A stretch of DNA of 21,723 bases, taken from Chara braunii. Taxonomy: Eukaryota; Streptophyta; Charophyceae; Charales; Characeae. Where the stretch lies: assembly GCA_003427395.1 (NCBI GenBank), contig BFEA01000103.1:3043397-3065119 (forward strand), given 5' to 3'. The notes beneath the pieces are model-generated. The model made no database searches. It was not told the origin of the DNA and saw only the letters and a program-made list of their open reading frames with translations. This document shows positions 1 through 8,820 of this stretch, in pieces. The translations under genes and the position numbers were made by a program. The stretch's first letter is position 1. The number at the start of each line of letters is the position of its first letter.

Positions 1-485
1 CAGAATTAATCTTTAACTCTGGAAAGTCAAATTCTGTCTAACTCTCTGAATTAGTAGAAATTTAGGCAGCACTCCCTTTAGAAAGGGAGACTTCCCAGAT
101 TTATACTAAGTCAGATACGAACTCGAACAACAGCTCGAGCTCAACTTTTAGACTGAATTTAACTAACTCCTTAATTTTGCAAAAATTTCGGCAGCACTCC
201 CTCTAGAAAAGTGCTATTCCAAAATTTATGCAAGGCTAAGTTCAGAATTTTGAGAATAACTTTGACTTCTCAAAGTCCAATTTTGTCCAACTCCCTGAAT
301 TAGTAAAAATTTGGGCAACACTCCCTCTAGAAAAGGAGACTTTCTAGATTTATACTAATCCATATATGGAAAAGACAAGTTGAACTCTGACAAGTCAAAA
401 GTTGATTAACTTCCTGAATTTGTAAAAATTTCGGCAACGCTTTCCGTAAGAAAAGTAGCTTGCCAAGATTTATACAAAGCCAAGA
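1..485. repeat. Four-copy degenerate tandem repeat (~120 bp unit), each unit a foldback
   Basis: The block GCAGCACTCCC, or a variant, recurs at 66, 191, 315 and 434, giving periods of 125, 124 and 119 bp. Each unit also carries an upstream piece like AAGTCAAATTCTGTCTAACT and a downstream AGATTTATAC. Within each unit AAATTT-N-GG on the left faces AGATTT or AAATTT on the right, so an outer stem can form. The inner part differs but is often self-complementary: CTCCCTT 72-78 with AAGGGAG 83-89; AGCACT 193-198 with AGTGCT 210-215; GGCAA 433-437 with TTGCC 460-464. The third copy pairs poorly (CTCC/GGAG only). No protein-coding signal is seen. It may be a minisatellite or part of a non-coding or LTR sequence. 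Confidence 0.75.
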
Positions 486-770
486 ATAAGAAAAGATCTC
501 AGAAAATGCAGGAATTGACCTAAGTAAAAAAACGTTATTACAGAAAAATGCAGGAATGGACACTAACTTTCATGACTCTAGCACGTGGCGAGCAACTAAA
601 GCAACTACCTATAAAACTGAAACCTAAACAAACTAGTCATCCCATCCAGTCACATGCAAACCAAACCACGAATGTAAGTACTCTGACCGTCCCAAGTTCA
701 TTCCATATAAATAGTTCGTGAATCTTCAAGTTCTTGAATCCTTATACCCATCTTACATAAGACATAGAGC

Positions 771-1437
771 TGGACCATTCGCCATGGAAACAATGTCCAT
801 GTCCTTATGATATACACGAACAGGTTGCACAACTACTTTTTTTCTTCTTTTGGGCAGATGACTAGGCCATTCGCCATGGAAAAAATGCCTTGTGGCCCTG
901 AGCTGTTTAATATCCAAAGATTTAATATTTCTCTGACTTTGTTTTCAAAAGAAAAAGCAAATATGGGCAGGGGATTGAACCATTCACAGTAGAAACAATG
1001 TTCAACTTGCCCAAACTATTTCCATTTATACTTTGTAGTTTTCTTTTTCTCTTCTTAATGATATGGCATAACGCTGGACCATTCACAGTAGAAACAATGC
1101 CCAGCTGCCAGTTCACATGCAAATATACATAAAATACTTTCCTTTATACTTAGTTTAAATTATGTGCGTGGTTTTTAGGCTAAACCATTCACCATGAAAA
1201 CAATGCTTAGCCTTAGACCAAAAAAATCCTCCCTCAGAATAAACAAGAATTTAAACCCCTTCAATCAGACAACCCTCAGAGTTAACTAAGGCAGCCAGGT
1301 CATTCACAGTAGAAACAATGTCTGGCTCCCCAGAAAACAATCAAATAAACACAGCGACGAAGCCATTCACAGTAGAAACAATGTCTGGTCCTTCAGAAAC
1401 AATGCTCTGAGCCATTCACAGTAGAAACAATGCTCAG
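771..1437. repeat. Array of eight hairpins with a conserved 20-nt core and copy-specific paired arms
   Basis: The core CATTCACAGTAGAAACAATG occurs at 981, 1080, 1301, 1364 and 1413. Variants start at 776, 868 (both with GCCATGG in the middle) and 1186. CATT and AATG close the core, and in most copies one unpaired base (usually C) precedes CATT. Outside it the arms pair: TGGA 771-774 with TCCA 796-799; AGG 864-866 with CCT 888-890; TTGAA 975-979 with TTCAA 1001-1005, plus GGGCA 965-969 with TGCCC 1008-1012; GCTGG 1073-1077 with CCAGC 1101-1105; AGGCTAA 1177-1183 with TTAGCCT 1207-1213; GCCAG 1294-1298 with CTGGC 1322-1326; CTGAG 1407-1411 with CTCAG 1433-1437. The copy at 1364 pairs weakly. 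Spacing is irregular (about 49 to 115 bp). Function unknown. Confidence 0.85.
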
Positions 1438-1669
1438 GCTTTGGTTGACCCGGTCAAACGCATGCAATCTACCTTCCTTCCACCTTCCCCCAATTCATCC
1501 TTAGTCTGCTTTCAATCAGAACAAAGTAGAAACTTAGGCTTCACTCTCACACATTCTTTCCAGTTAGTCTGATTTGGGTCCTGAAGAGAAAGCAAAAATC
1601 ATAGGGACAAACGCATGCATACAACAATCATACTACAAGGAGATAGGCAAACAGATAAAGATGAGTTAC

Positions 1670-1992
1670 CTGAAGGTTCCCTGCCTCCAGAACTTCTCCT
1701 GAGTTCCGGTAGAGCTCCCGCAATCGGTGGGTGGACTCCCCACAGAGTCTTGACGCGGGCTTACGAGTTGCAATCCCGCCTGCCACCTTCCTCTCGTAAC
1801 CAAGGACTAGACTGAGAGTAAGAAGGGCCAAAAAAGAAGGAGAATAGCTCGATGTCCCCATCATCGTATACTGGAGTACTCTCTCGATGGCAAGACCCAT
1901 GTCGCTCATATCCTCCTGATGCTCCCAACGGCCTCCGAGGCGGCCGTGTCCCCCTCCCTCCTCTTGGCATGGCTGTCTTCGTAAAGTCAGAC
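1670..1992 (-). pseudogene. Possible gag-like exon or leader fragment downstream of element 1
   Basis: Reading leftwards, a frame begins at an ATG near 1970 with MPRGGRGTRPPRRP, is basic and glycine-rich, and reaches a stretch STPVYDDGDIELF. An acidic 'Y-D-D-I-E-F' stretch of this kind is found near the N-terminus of some Ty3-type Gag proteins, so a gag start is a reasonable but weak guess; no zinc knuckle follows. The frame ends at 1761, and an overlapping frame stays open to 1628. The fragment is preceded by a plausible intron: donor AG|GTAAGAG (GT at 2153-2152), a pyrimidine-rich stretch, and acceptor TTGTGCAG (AG at 1994-1993), giving 161 bp. A second donor-like CAG|GTAAC sits at 1670/1669. 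It could equally be the start of another retroelement whose remainder is missing. Confidence 0.3.
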
Positions 1993-2135
1993 CTGCACAA
2001 CAGGCGAAGGAGACAACAGGCACACATTGGGGTAAGCAAAACAGGTGATAATCAAGCAAACTTAGACCACACCACACTCACACAGCACACATCCTACCTA
2101 GCCTACACACCCTGCTAGTTCTATTCTAAAGGCAG

Positions 2136-4391
2136 TCAGGTCGTCTCTCTTACCTCTTCTCTCGCCACGAATTTCTTCAGTCGCGTTCCAAATACCCAAT
2201 CCATCGACTCAGACCCATTTAGCTCCTCTATCTGATACGCTTCGAAGTCTCCGACCCGTACGATCCGGTAGGGACCTAACCACCTCTTATCGAGCTTCCT
2301 GGACCATTGCTTCTCCAATGATGAATCCTAGAGAAGCACGACTTCTCCAACTGCCAAGGGTACTTTCCTCAACCGCCCAGATTGATCCCATCGAGCCTTA
2401 TCGTCCATACGGCTTCTCGCCACCTGGTCAGACGCCTCCTGGATCCTTTCTTCTATTGCTCCTATCTGTCGCGCCCGAATATCGAGCAATTCTTTAAATG
2501 ACAGGTTAACTTCCAGATCATGGCGCATCCATGTCTTAAGAAAGCTCTCGATAGGGAAGGTGGCGTGCCTTCCATACCACAATATCGCCGGTGCGTGCTT
2601 GATGGATCTTTTTATTGTAATGTTCTCGACAAAGAACGCCGCCCTTAGGTATCTTGGCCATTGATTAGGCCTACTTTCGGTCCACTTAGCCAGGAGACTC
2701 GTAATGGTACTATGTCCTCTCTCTACGGGAGCATTTGCCTGGGGGTGCGCGGCCGTGGTGTAGTTGGCTGCTACACCATACCTTGATAAGAATTATTGCA
2801 CCTCCTGGCAGGTAAACTCCGATCCCCTGTCCATTACGAATTCCCTTACGAAAGGGTAACGCAGATAATATTCCACGATGCAGCTCACTAAGACTAACCC
2901 GGTCTTTGTGCGAATAGCACGCCCGTCTACGAACCCAGACAGGTTATCGCGCGCATCGAAGATATAGTTATAGCCCTGATCCCCAAGTGGCATAAAAAGC
3001 AGATCGAGGTGCACTACGGCCCCCACCTCTCGCTCTAACCTTGGATGCAGCGGCTCTCCCTGCCTTAAACGGGATCTCTCCTGGCAGGGCACGCAGGATC
3101 GACAGAATATCCCGACCATGTCCATCATTCCATCCCAGTAGTACAACTCACTTATCTTGGCATACTTGGCTTGTACCTCTCGATGCCCTCCTGCAATGCC
3201 ATCGTGTAGTGCTGCTACGACGTCGATTTGACGATTCCTACCGCAGACGACCCTCCTGGGATTCCCCACTTCTCTTCTCACGAAAAGGTGGCCGTCTCGC
3301 ACTAAGTAGCGCTGCAGCATCCTCTGAGCCCTATCGCTTGCATCCCTTAGCCGCATTTCACATGACAGAAGAAGCCCCACTTCTAGGTAGATCCCGTCGT
3401 ACTCCTCTGCACGAAAAGCCTCCTTAATCTCTCCTTCCTCGAACTCGTCGTCCTGGCTCTCGGACACTTCATCCACATTTCCTGTCGAGTTCAACGAGCC
3501 TGGCTGGTCGAGGCCTTCCTGCAATAACGTGTTGACGAGGAGATACATTCCTCCCATCAGGTCCTCATGCCGTTCTACCTGGCCAGGTCCTTCCTCAATC
3601 GTTCTCATTTCCTCCACCAGGCTATGCGAGCTTACCAACGCTAGCTCCATCATCCACTGAACATCCTTTTTGGCCCAGGGATCTTCTTCCTCAAAGGGCT
3701 TAAGGACTAGCCAGATAGGATAACCTACACAGCTGGGCACTCGTGGCGACCATTTGTTGATATGAAGACGAACATCTTCTTCCTGATCCAGAAATCCATC
3801 AACTGGGGGCGTATTCTCCACCGCCTCCCCTTCCTGCTTATCCCAGTTGATCCGACTCAGCCCGTCCGCCCGGTTCTTACTACCAGGAATCCGTTCCAAT
3901 TTGAAATTGAACATCCAGATGTACGTCAGCCATCTGGCAACCGTCGGATCCGATGGAGCAAAATTCCTTAGAGAGTAGGCCAGGGCGGTCGGATCCACTC
4001 TCAAAATAAACCTCCTGCCGAAGATATAGTTCCGGAAGATTCGCAGACAGTGGAGGACAGCAAGGGTCTCTCTCTTGAACTGAGAGTAGTTCCTCTCCGT
4101 TGTACAGAGAGTCCGGCTCTCAAATCGCAAGCGTCTTTCCTTTCCTTCCATGTCTGCCTGAATTAGAACTCCCCCTAAGGCAGTCGGTCCCGCATCCATT
4201 TCGACAATGAAGGGTCGCGTCTCTGTGGCGTCATAATCTGGCGCTCCTATCACCAACCCTCCTTCTCGAAATTCCTCCTTCATTTTTGCCACCACCTCTT
4301 CTTGTTCCTCACCCCATACCCATTCCTGATCCTGACGAACTAATTTCCTCAGGTGTTTAGTCTTAGCGGCAAAGTTCTTAACGAAGGCCCT
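2136..4391 (-). pseudogene. Element 1 RNase H and integrase (interrupted)
   Basis: RNase H cuts the RNA strand of the RNA/DNA hybrid, and integrase inserts the cDNA. RNase H is seen at residues ~27-150 of the 500-residue open stretch 4295-2793: acidic residues in VEMDAGPTALG (D34), FKRETLAV, RVDPTALAY and NRADGLSRI. The integrase N-terminal zinc-binding module follows (LHDGIAGGH, then CRSCVPC). The catalytic core shows VVHLDLLF, VMDRGSEFT and, beyond a TAA at 2793-2795, HPQANAPVERGH, so all three DDE-type acidic residues remain. The C-terminal part continues across a TAG at 2328-2330 to KLDKRWLGPYRIV, a GPY/F-type module. There is no clear chromodomain after it. A TAG at 4392-4394 cuts this part from the RT. 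Start and end are set by stops, not by a known protein terminus. Confidence 0.9.
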
Positions 4392-5480
4392 CTAAAATCC
4401 ACACGTACCAAGGAAGCTCCTGACATCAGTTATTGAGTGGAACGGAACTGGCCACTCAGTAATCTTGTCCGTCTTCTTCACATCCGGCCNTCGGCCCTTC
4501 TCACTGCAGACGATCCCCAAGATAGTCGCTTCCCTCATGCAGTGTCTGGATTTGGCCCCGCTTGCCGTGAGGTTATGCTCTTCGAGCAGGCTCAGGACCT
4601 GTTCGAGGTCCTGGATGTGTTTCCAGACAAAGCGCCTTACCCCTGGTGAGACTTCGTTGCTCTCTTTCATCGCCGGCCCCTTTACTGCCAAATCGTCAAT
4701 GTATGGCTATGTGATATGGGGGCTGACTGACTGCATGGCCCGAATCATGGCCCGTTGGACCATTGCTACTGCGTTGGTGCACCCTTGTGGGGCCACGTTC
4801 ATGTGGACTAATCCTCACGACGTGTGCATAGCCGTCACTGGCCTATCCGGCGGGTAGACTGGGAACTGATCGTATCCTGAGTAAAGGTCTATAAGCGAAA
4901 TTATAGGCCTACCAGCACAGGATTCCGACAGCGCTTCTGCATTCGGCAGTCCTCCATCATCTCGCACGGTCACTGCATTCAATCTTTGCAAATCCTGCAC
5001 CCACCGCAGCATCCCGTTAGGCTTAATAAAGCAGAACCACGGGGACGCATACGGTCCACTTGAATAGTCGGCGACGTGAGTACGTATCTTGCCGTCGAGG
5101 TAATCCACNACCTTCCTTTCCTCGTNAGGATTGGGATATCGCGCCNCTCTCATGTTCCAAGGCTCGTGTGNCACGGTNTGGATGCGGATCATAGGTATCT
5201 TGTCTACATCCAGCCTGCCACGCTCCTCGTCACTAAACGCGTAGGCGCGATGCTTCCTCTTCATTAATTCCACCATCAACGTTCGTTCCTGAGGCAGCAG
5301 GAAATCAGACTCCCCTATGATCAACTCCTTCTCGTTCCCTTCGTTGATACGACATGGCCCTGCTAAAGCATTTTCCCTCATTCGTCGAATCAACCCTCGT
5401 TCCCTCTCGTAATCTGCTTCCTCGTCCTCTGTAACGAGGACGGGTACCGGGTGACACTTCTTGTCTACCGTCTTGTACCG
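4392..5480 (-). pseudogene. Element 1 reverse transcriptase (three in-frame stops including the closing one)
   Basis: RNA-dependent DNA polymerase of element 1. Visible motifs in order: the fingers region YSSGPYASPWFCFIKPNG followed by LRWVQDLQRLNAVT; catalytic motif A IISLIDLYSGYDQF; VHMNVAPQGCTNAVA in the place of the usual 'MPFGLxNAP' motif B; and the catalytic Y-I-D-D at 4692-4703. Then comes the thumb with ILGIVCSEKG and RSFLGTCGF. The frame is broken by TGA at 4815-4817, TAG at 4707-4709 and TAG at 4392-4394. Five N bases lie at 5109-5178 and one at 4490, so several residues are unknown. The active-site aspartates are kept, so loss of function comes from the stops. Upstream, a one-base frame change near 5465-5500 separates it from the protease frame. 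Confidence 0.9.
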
Positions 5481-6290
5481 CCTTTGGGAACCTTGCTTGA
5501 GCCGTCCCCTAAAAAAGGCCGACTCACGGATTGTGTTTGCGCTGATGCGGGGTTCCCTCCGCTGCCTGGGAGCCGATATACCAATTCCAACCTTCCTGCC
5601 TCAGGGCATTCCAGAACTTGTTCCCTCAAGGCCTGGATGGCATCCGGATCTGCCATCTGATGCGCGGCCGCCAGGTCCATGGCCTTCCCAACATCTGACA
5701 GGCTGAGGGAAAATGCTTTCACCCTCTCTCCTGCTTCGGGCTCTGCCCAGAGCCTCATGCGCTCCCCTTTCGATTCCTCGATTGTGAATGATCCTGGATT
5801 GGGCCGGTTCCTTATACTCCTTGGCCCGGTGTTCCAGCAAGTAATTATTTCATAATTCCCGCAGGCAGGATCGGTCTCTGTCCTGCTTAGGAATGACCTC
5901 CCCAGGAGGATTCCATGGTCCACGTCTGGCATTATGAAGAAGCATGCCCTGACCTTCACCTTTCAAACCACGACGAGCACATTCGAGGCTGTCCCGCAAA
6001 ACATGGCCTTACAGCTGGCTCCATGCAGAATACCGCAGTCAGAACGGTCTATATCCAGCCCGAATCTGATCGCGTCCGCCTCCCGAATAATGTTCATCTC
6101 TGCCCCGGTGTCCACCATTGCTGCGCACTTGGAACCCTTCACCATCAAATCCACCGTACCGCAGGCTACGCACTTCCAGTCCATCTTCGTACTTGACTCG
6201 GCCCACTCTGCCTCCTTGGGCAGGATCGTACCCAGATGGACATTGGGCACCAGGCACCGTGATAACCTCCCCTTTAGTTCATCGCGGAGT
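5465..6290 (-). pseudogene. Element 1 aspartic protease region
   Basis: The retroviral-type aspartic protease releases the mature proteins from the polyprotein. The active-site loop AAMVDTGAEMNII is intact (near 6110-6150), followed by IREADAIRFGLDIDRSDCG. After a TGA at 5963-5965 the same frame continues with ACFFIMPDVDHGILLGRSFL, the usual second half with a hydrophobic 'ILLGRSFL' close to the C-terminus. A linker of about 140 residues rich in charged residues follows and ends at a stop at 5465-5467. The RT frame then begins one base out of phase. The N-terminal border with element 2 integrase sequence, about 6290, is judged only from where the family resemblance changes. Confidence 0.8.
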
Positions 6291-6466
6291 CGCGGGGCTG
6301 GTGCAGTTCTGGGATTCCAACCAAGGTGTAGCTGGTTGGGAGTCATGCCAGTAGTACTGTACACAACATTGTTGTACAGGTTGGCGACGAGCGGTAACTT
6401 CTCATCCCAGTCATCTTGACTTGGCTTAATATAATGCCGAAACTTGTGCTGTACTACCCAGTTCAT
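5963..6466 (-). pseudogene. Chimeric open frame: element 2 integrase fused in frame to element 1 protease
   Basis: One uninterrupted frame of 167 residues begins as integrase C-terminal core (WVVQHKFRHYIKPSQDDWDE, then NVVYSTTGMTPNQLHLGWN) and ends as an aspartic protease with VDTGAEM. These domains are never adjacent in this order within a single Ty3-type element (PR precedes RT, IN is last). The frame therefore marks a junction of two same-strand elements in which the 3' end of element 2 and the 5' end plus gag of element 1 are gone. The breakpoint lies roughly at 6260-6300. That it stays open is probably chance. Whether it arose by recombination, nested insertion plus deletion, or assembly error cannot be told from the window. 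Confidence 0.8.
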
Positions 6467-7170
6467 CTATTTTGCCTGGCCATTTGACTCAGGGTGATTT
6501 CCTTATGTCATTTGCAGCTTGGTACCCATCTGCTCAGTTATCGCCTGCCACAGTTCGTTGGTAAACCTTACATCCCTATCACTTACTATCGACGTAGGTA
6601 GTCCAAAATCCCTAACCTAGTTATTCAGAAAGAGTTTGAGGACAAAGTCAGTTTTAACAGTTTCTGGAATAGCAAACTTACTTAGAAAAACGGTCCACTA
6701 TCACGAAGATGTGCTTTTTTTCAGACTTGCATGAAGTCCATGGACACACTCTGACCAGGACCTTCAGGAATCGGCAAGGGCTTGATGAGCCCAAGCGGAG
6801 CCTGAGTCCTAGGTTTGTCCCTTTGACAAACCCGACAAGTTTCAACGTACTTTTTCGCATCTTGCATCATAGTGGGCCACCAAAATTTCTGCACTAAGTT
6901 AGCTGAAGTCTTTTTATAACCAACATGGTCAGTTGCATCATGACACTCACCTAAAAATAAACTACGTAAAGACTCACTATTGGGAACACACTGTTTTTTA
7001 TTCCCTGCCTTTTCAAGAAACAACAACCCATCTACCATCGCAAATTTGTCAGAAGTTGTTTTATCCTTCTCTTTAAACTTACGAATGATCTCAGACATAA
7101 CTGAATCTTGCTGGTAGGCCTCCACCAAAGATCGAGTTAGATCATTAGATATGCCAAATTCAAACACCAC
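6291..7170 (-). pseudogene. Element 2 integrase, catalytic glutamate lost, C-terminus truncated
   Basis: The N-terminal HHCC module is clear: HDATDHVGYKK, FWWPTMMQDAKKYVETC and CRVCQRDKP. The first catalytic aspartate is in VSMDFMQV, after which the frame shifts (KKHIFVIVDRFSK) and shifts again. The second is in [12 protein letters not shown] (near 6590). At the third site the motif usually written GQxER reads GQAK followed by a stop (near 6470), so the glutamate is lysine, one G-to-A change away. The core continues as WVVQHKFRHYIKP to HLGWN, then meets element 1. The GPY/F module and 3' LTR are absent. Retroviral-type integrases need all three acidic residues, so this copy is dead. Confidence 0.85.
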
Positions 7171-7180
7171 TCACTAGCGC

Positions 7181-7800
7181 GCCCAGGTAATCTGTCCGAA
7201 ATGAAGTGCATCAACTACCTTGTTGTACTCTCCCTTGATTGGATCAAGTTGATAGTCATACATGTCTATCACTTGAATCCATCGCTAGAGTGCGTCAGAG
7301 AGTACCGGTTGTGTTTTGATCCAACACAGGGTCTCATGGTCAGATCTTACATAGAAAAATCTGCCAAGGAGATAGTGTCTTGAATGAACCAGCGCTCTGT
7401 AAAGGGCATAGAGCTCACGCTCATATGTGGACTTTGCTAGTTTTTATGACGACATCTTGTTACTCATGTACTCGATCGGTCTCAACTTTGACCCCTCCTT
7501 TTGCGCAAAGACTGCGCCTATGCCATATTGGCTGGCGTCTGTGGTCACGACAAAGGGTTTATCAGGATCCAGAAGTTCAAGAACCTCATAGTATGTCAGA
7601 GCATACTTCGGTTTCTTGAAGCTTGCTTCACACTCTTCAGTCCACTCCCAAGGGGTGTCAAGTCGAGTAAGATCAGTTAATGGAAAAACTATAGTGCTAT
7701 AGTTTTTAACAAACGGACGATAGTAGTCCGTCATCCCCAAAAATAATCGGACCTCCGTACCAGTCTGTGGTCTGGGCCAATCTCGTATGCTGGCCACCTT
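7181..7800 (-). pseudogene. Element 2 RT thumb and RNase H
   Basis: Starts after the RT deletion with KVASIRDWPRPQTGTEVRLF and LGMTDYYRPFVKNYS, the thumb/connection region, then runs into RNase H: KPFVVTTDASQYGIGAVFAQ, YERELYALYRAL, YVRSDHETLCW and NKVVDALH. The four acidic residues of the RNase H site (D, E, D, D) can all be pointed to. Stops occur within (for example after SDAL, near 7287) but the frame does not change, and it is the same frame as protease and integrase. The region borders the integrase zinc module at about 7170. Confidence 0.85.
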
Positions 7801-8454
7801 CACCACAAACTCTTATATACCATATCTGGTATAAAAAGCGGTTTTGTGTTGGTCCTCGGGTCGAATAGCAATTTGATGGTATCTGAACTTTAGATATATC
7901 TTAGTAAAGTACTGACATCCCTACACTCTATCCAGTAGGTCGTCGATGCGGGGTAGAGGCTTTGCATTTTTAACAGTGATGGCATTGAGGCCCCTATAGT
8001 CAATGAACATCCTCAGGGTACCTCTCTTTTTAGGAACAAATAAGACTGGTGCACTGTAAGGGGAGGTATTAGGCCGAATCCATCCCTTTTCTGTGAGCTC
8101 CTTGAGCTAGCAGCGGAGCTCATCTAACTCCGCAGGAGACATCCTATAGATGCGTCCTCTAGGTACCTTACTACATGAGACAACCTCTATTGCATGGACC
8201 ACCTCCCTTTCCACCACGTCTGTGGGCTCCTAAAAAATGTCTGAATATGTTTCGACGAATGATTCTATCTCTGGGGGTGTTTTAACGACCTCACATTTCT
8301 CAGAGACAAAGACTAGATACATGTCCTCCTCGCGATTCTGCTTATAACAGTTATAGAAAGAGGAGACACACATGCAGACGTAGTTTTCCACTAGTCTGCT
8401 AGCTTTATACTTTTGCAGTCTAACAGTTCTACCATTTGCCAGCTTGTGTATCAA
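7800..8454 (-). pseudogene. Element 2 reverse transcriptase lacking its catalytic core
   Basis: The N-terminal linker is at 8454-8230 (ending ESFVETYSDIF), followed in frame by the fingers region: [20 protein letters not shown], then [17 protein letters not shown] and motif A-like TKIYLKFRYHQI. The usual F-x-K-x-D-L-x-S-G-Y-H motif A reads KIYLKFRYHQ here, so the catalytic aspartate is replaced by tyrosine. Shortly after TRYG the sequence jumps from EFVV to KVASIRDWPRP. In related elements about 90 residues, including motif B and the YxDD active site, lie between these points. The jump is in frame at about 7800. Stops are also present. Reverse transcription by this copy is impossible. Confidence 0.8.
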
Positions 8455-8499
8455 AACCTTTCTATCCCAATCAAACTGAGGTTGAGCGGCCTGGAGGTA

Positions 8500-8820
8500 T
8501 TACATGCCTAGTAACATATCAAAGGGCAGTTCGTCGCTAATGAGGAATGATATTTTTTGTCTCACATCCCCTCCTCCATAAGAGAACGTACAAACTACAT
8601 CCTTGACATAGTCTTTAACTAACATTTGGTGCTTGTTGGCTAGCGTAGAAGCTACAGTCTTGCTAAGCCGCTGCACTTGGTCCCCTAAGCGCAGTTTATC
8701 CATGCAAGCACGACTGATGAAGTTTCGTGTAGAGCCTATGTCTGCGAAGGCGCCAACTTTACAGCCACCTACATCAACCTCTACCACGAAATGTTCACCC
8801 CTTGGACCTCTACTGATCAT
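8500..8820 (-). pseudogene. Element 2 aspartic protease with altered active-site triplet
   Basis: A 106-residue frame beginning ATGATCAGTAGAGG. It shows FVVEVDVGG, then the active-site loop GAFADIGSTRNFIS and, near the end, FLISDELPFDMLLGM, matching a retropepsin of usual length (~100 residues). The canonical D-T/S-G reads D-I-G here: the aspartate is kept but the neighbouring residue is isoleucine, a single C-to-T change away from threonine. This residue normally hydrogen-bonds within the active site, so activity is doubtful. It lies directly after gag and before the RT linker, in the same frame as the RT, RNase H and integrase, so it belonged to a PR-pol polyprotein. Confidence 0.8.

Larger units (their letters stand above)
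2136..6290 (-). mobile_element. Ty3-type LTR retrotransposon remnant, element 1 (PR-RT-RH-IN)
   Basis: On the minus strand the order is protease, reverse transcriptase, RNase H, integrase, which is the Ty3 (Metaviridae-like) order; copia elements place integrase before RT. No gag, LTR, primer-binding site or polypurine tract belonging to it could be identified: the gag side ends in a junction with element 2 near 6290, and the 3' side runs into unrelated sequence at 2136. From about 5480 to 2136 the whole pol region stays in one reading frame apart from isolated stop codons. Decay has therefore been mostly by substitution rather than by indels. Six N bases fall inside the RT part. The element cannot make a full polyprotein. 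Confidence 0.9.

Noticed and set aside
771-1437. CRISPR-like array (repeated 20-nt core)
   Set aside because: Spacing is irregular (about 49-115 bp), the context is eukaryotic retrotransposon DNA, there are no cas genes, and the variable parts are self-complementary arms rather than spacers.
1633-1669. Intron between CAG|GTAAC and TTGTAG
   Set aside because: Only 37 bp long, below usable intron length.
4490-5178. Scattered N bases as a sign of a special sequence
   Set aside because: Single ambiguous bases in repetitive DNA are more likely from collapsed or polymorphic repeat copies in the assembly.
5465-5500. Programmed -1 frameshift site between element 1 protease and RT
   Set aside because: CCCAAAG is present, but it is not in the phase needed for slippage in the protease frame. 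A simple indel explains the frame change.
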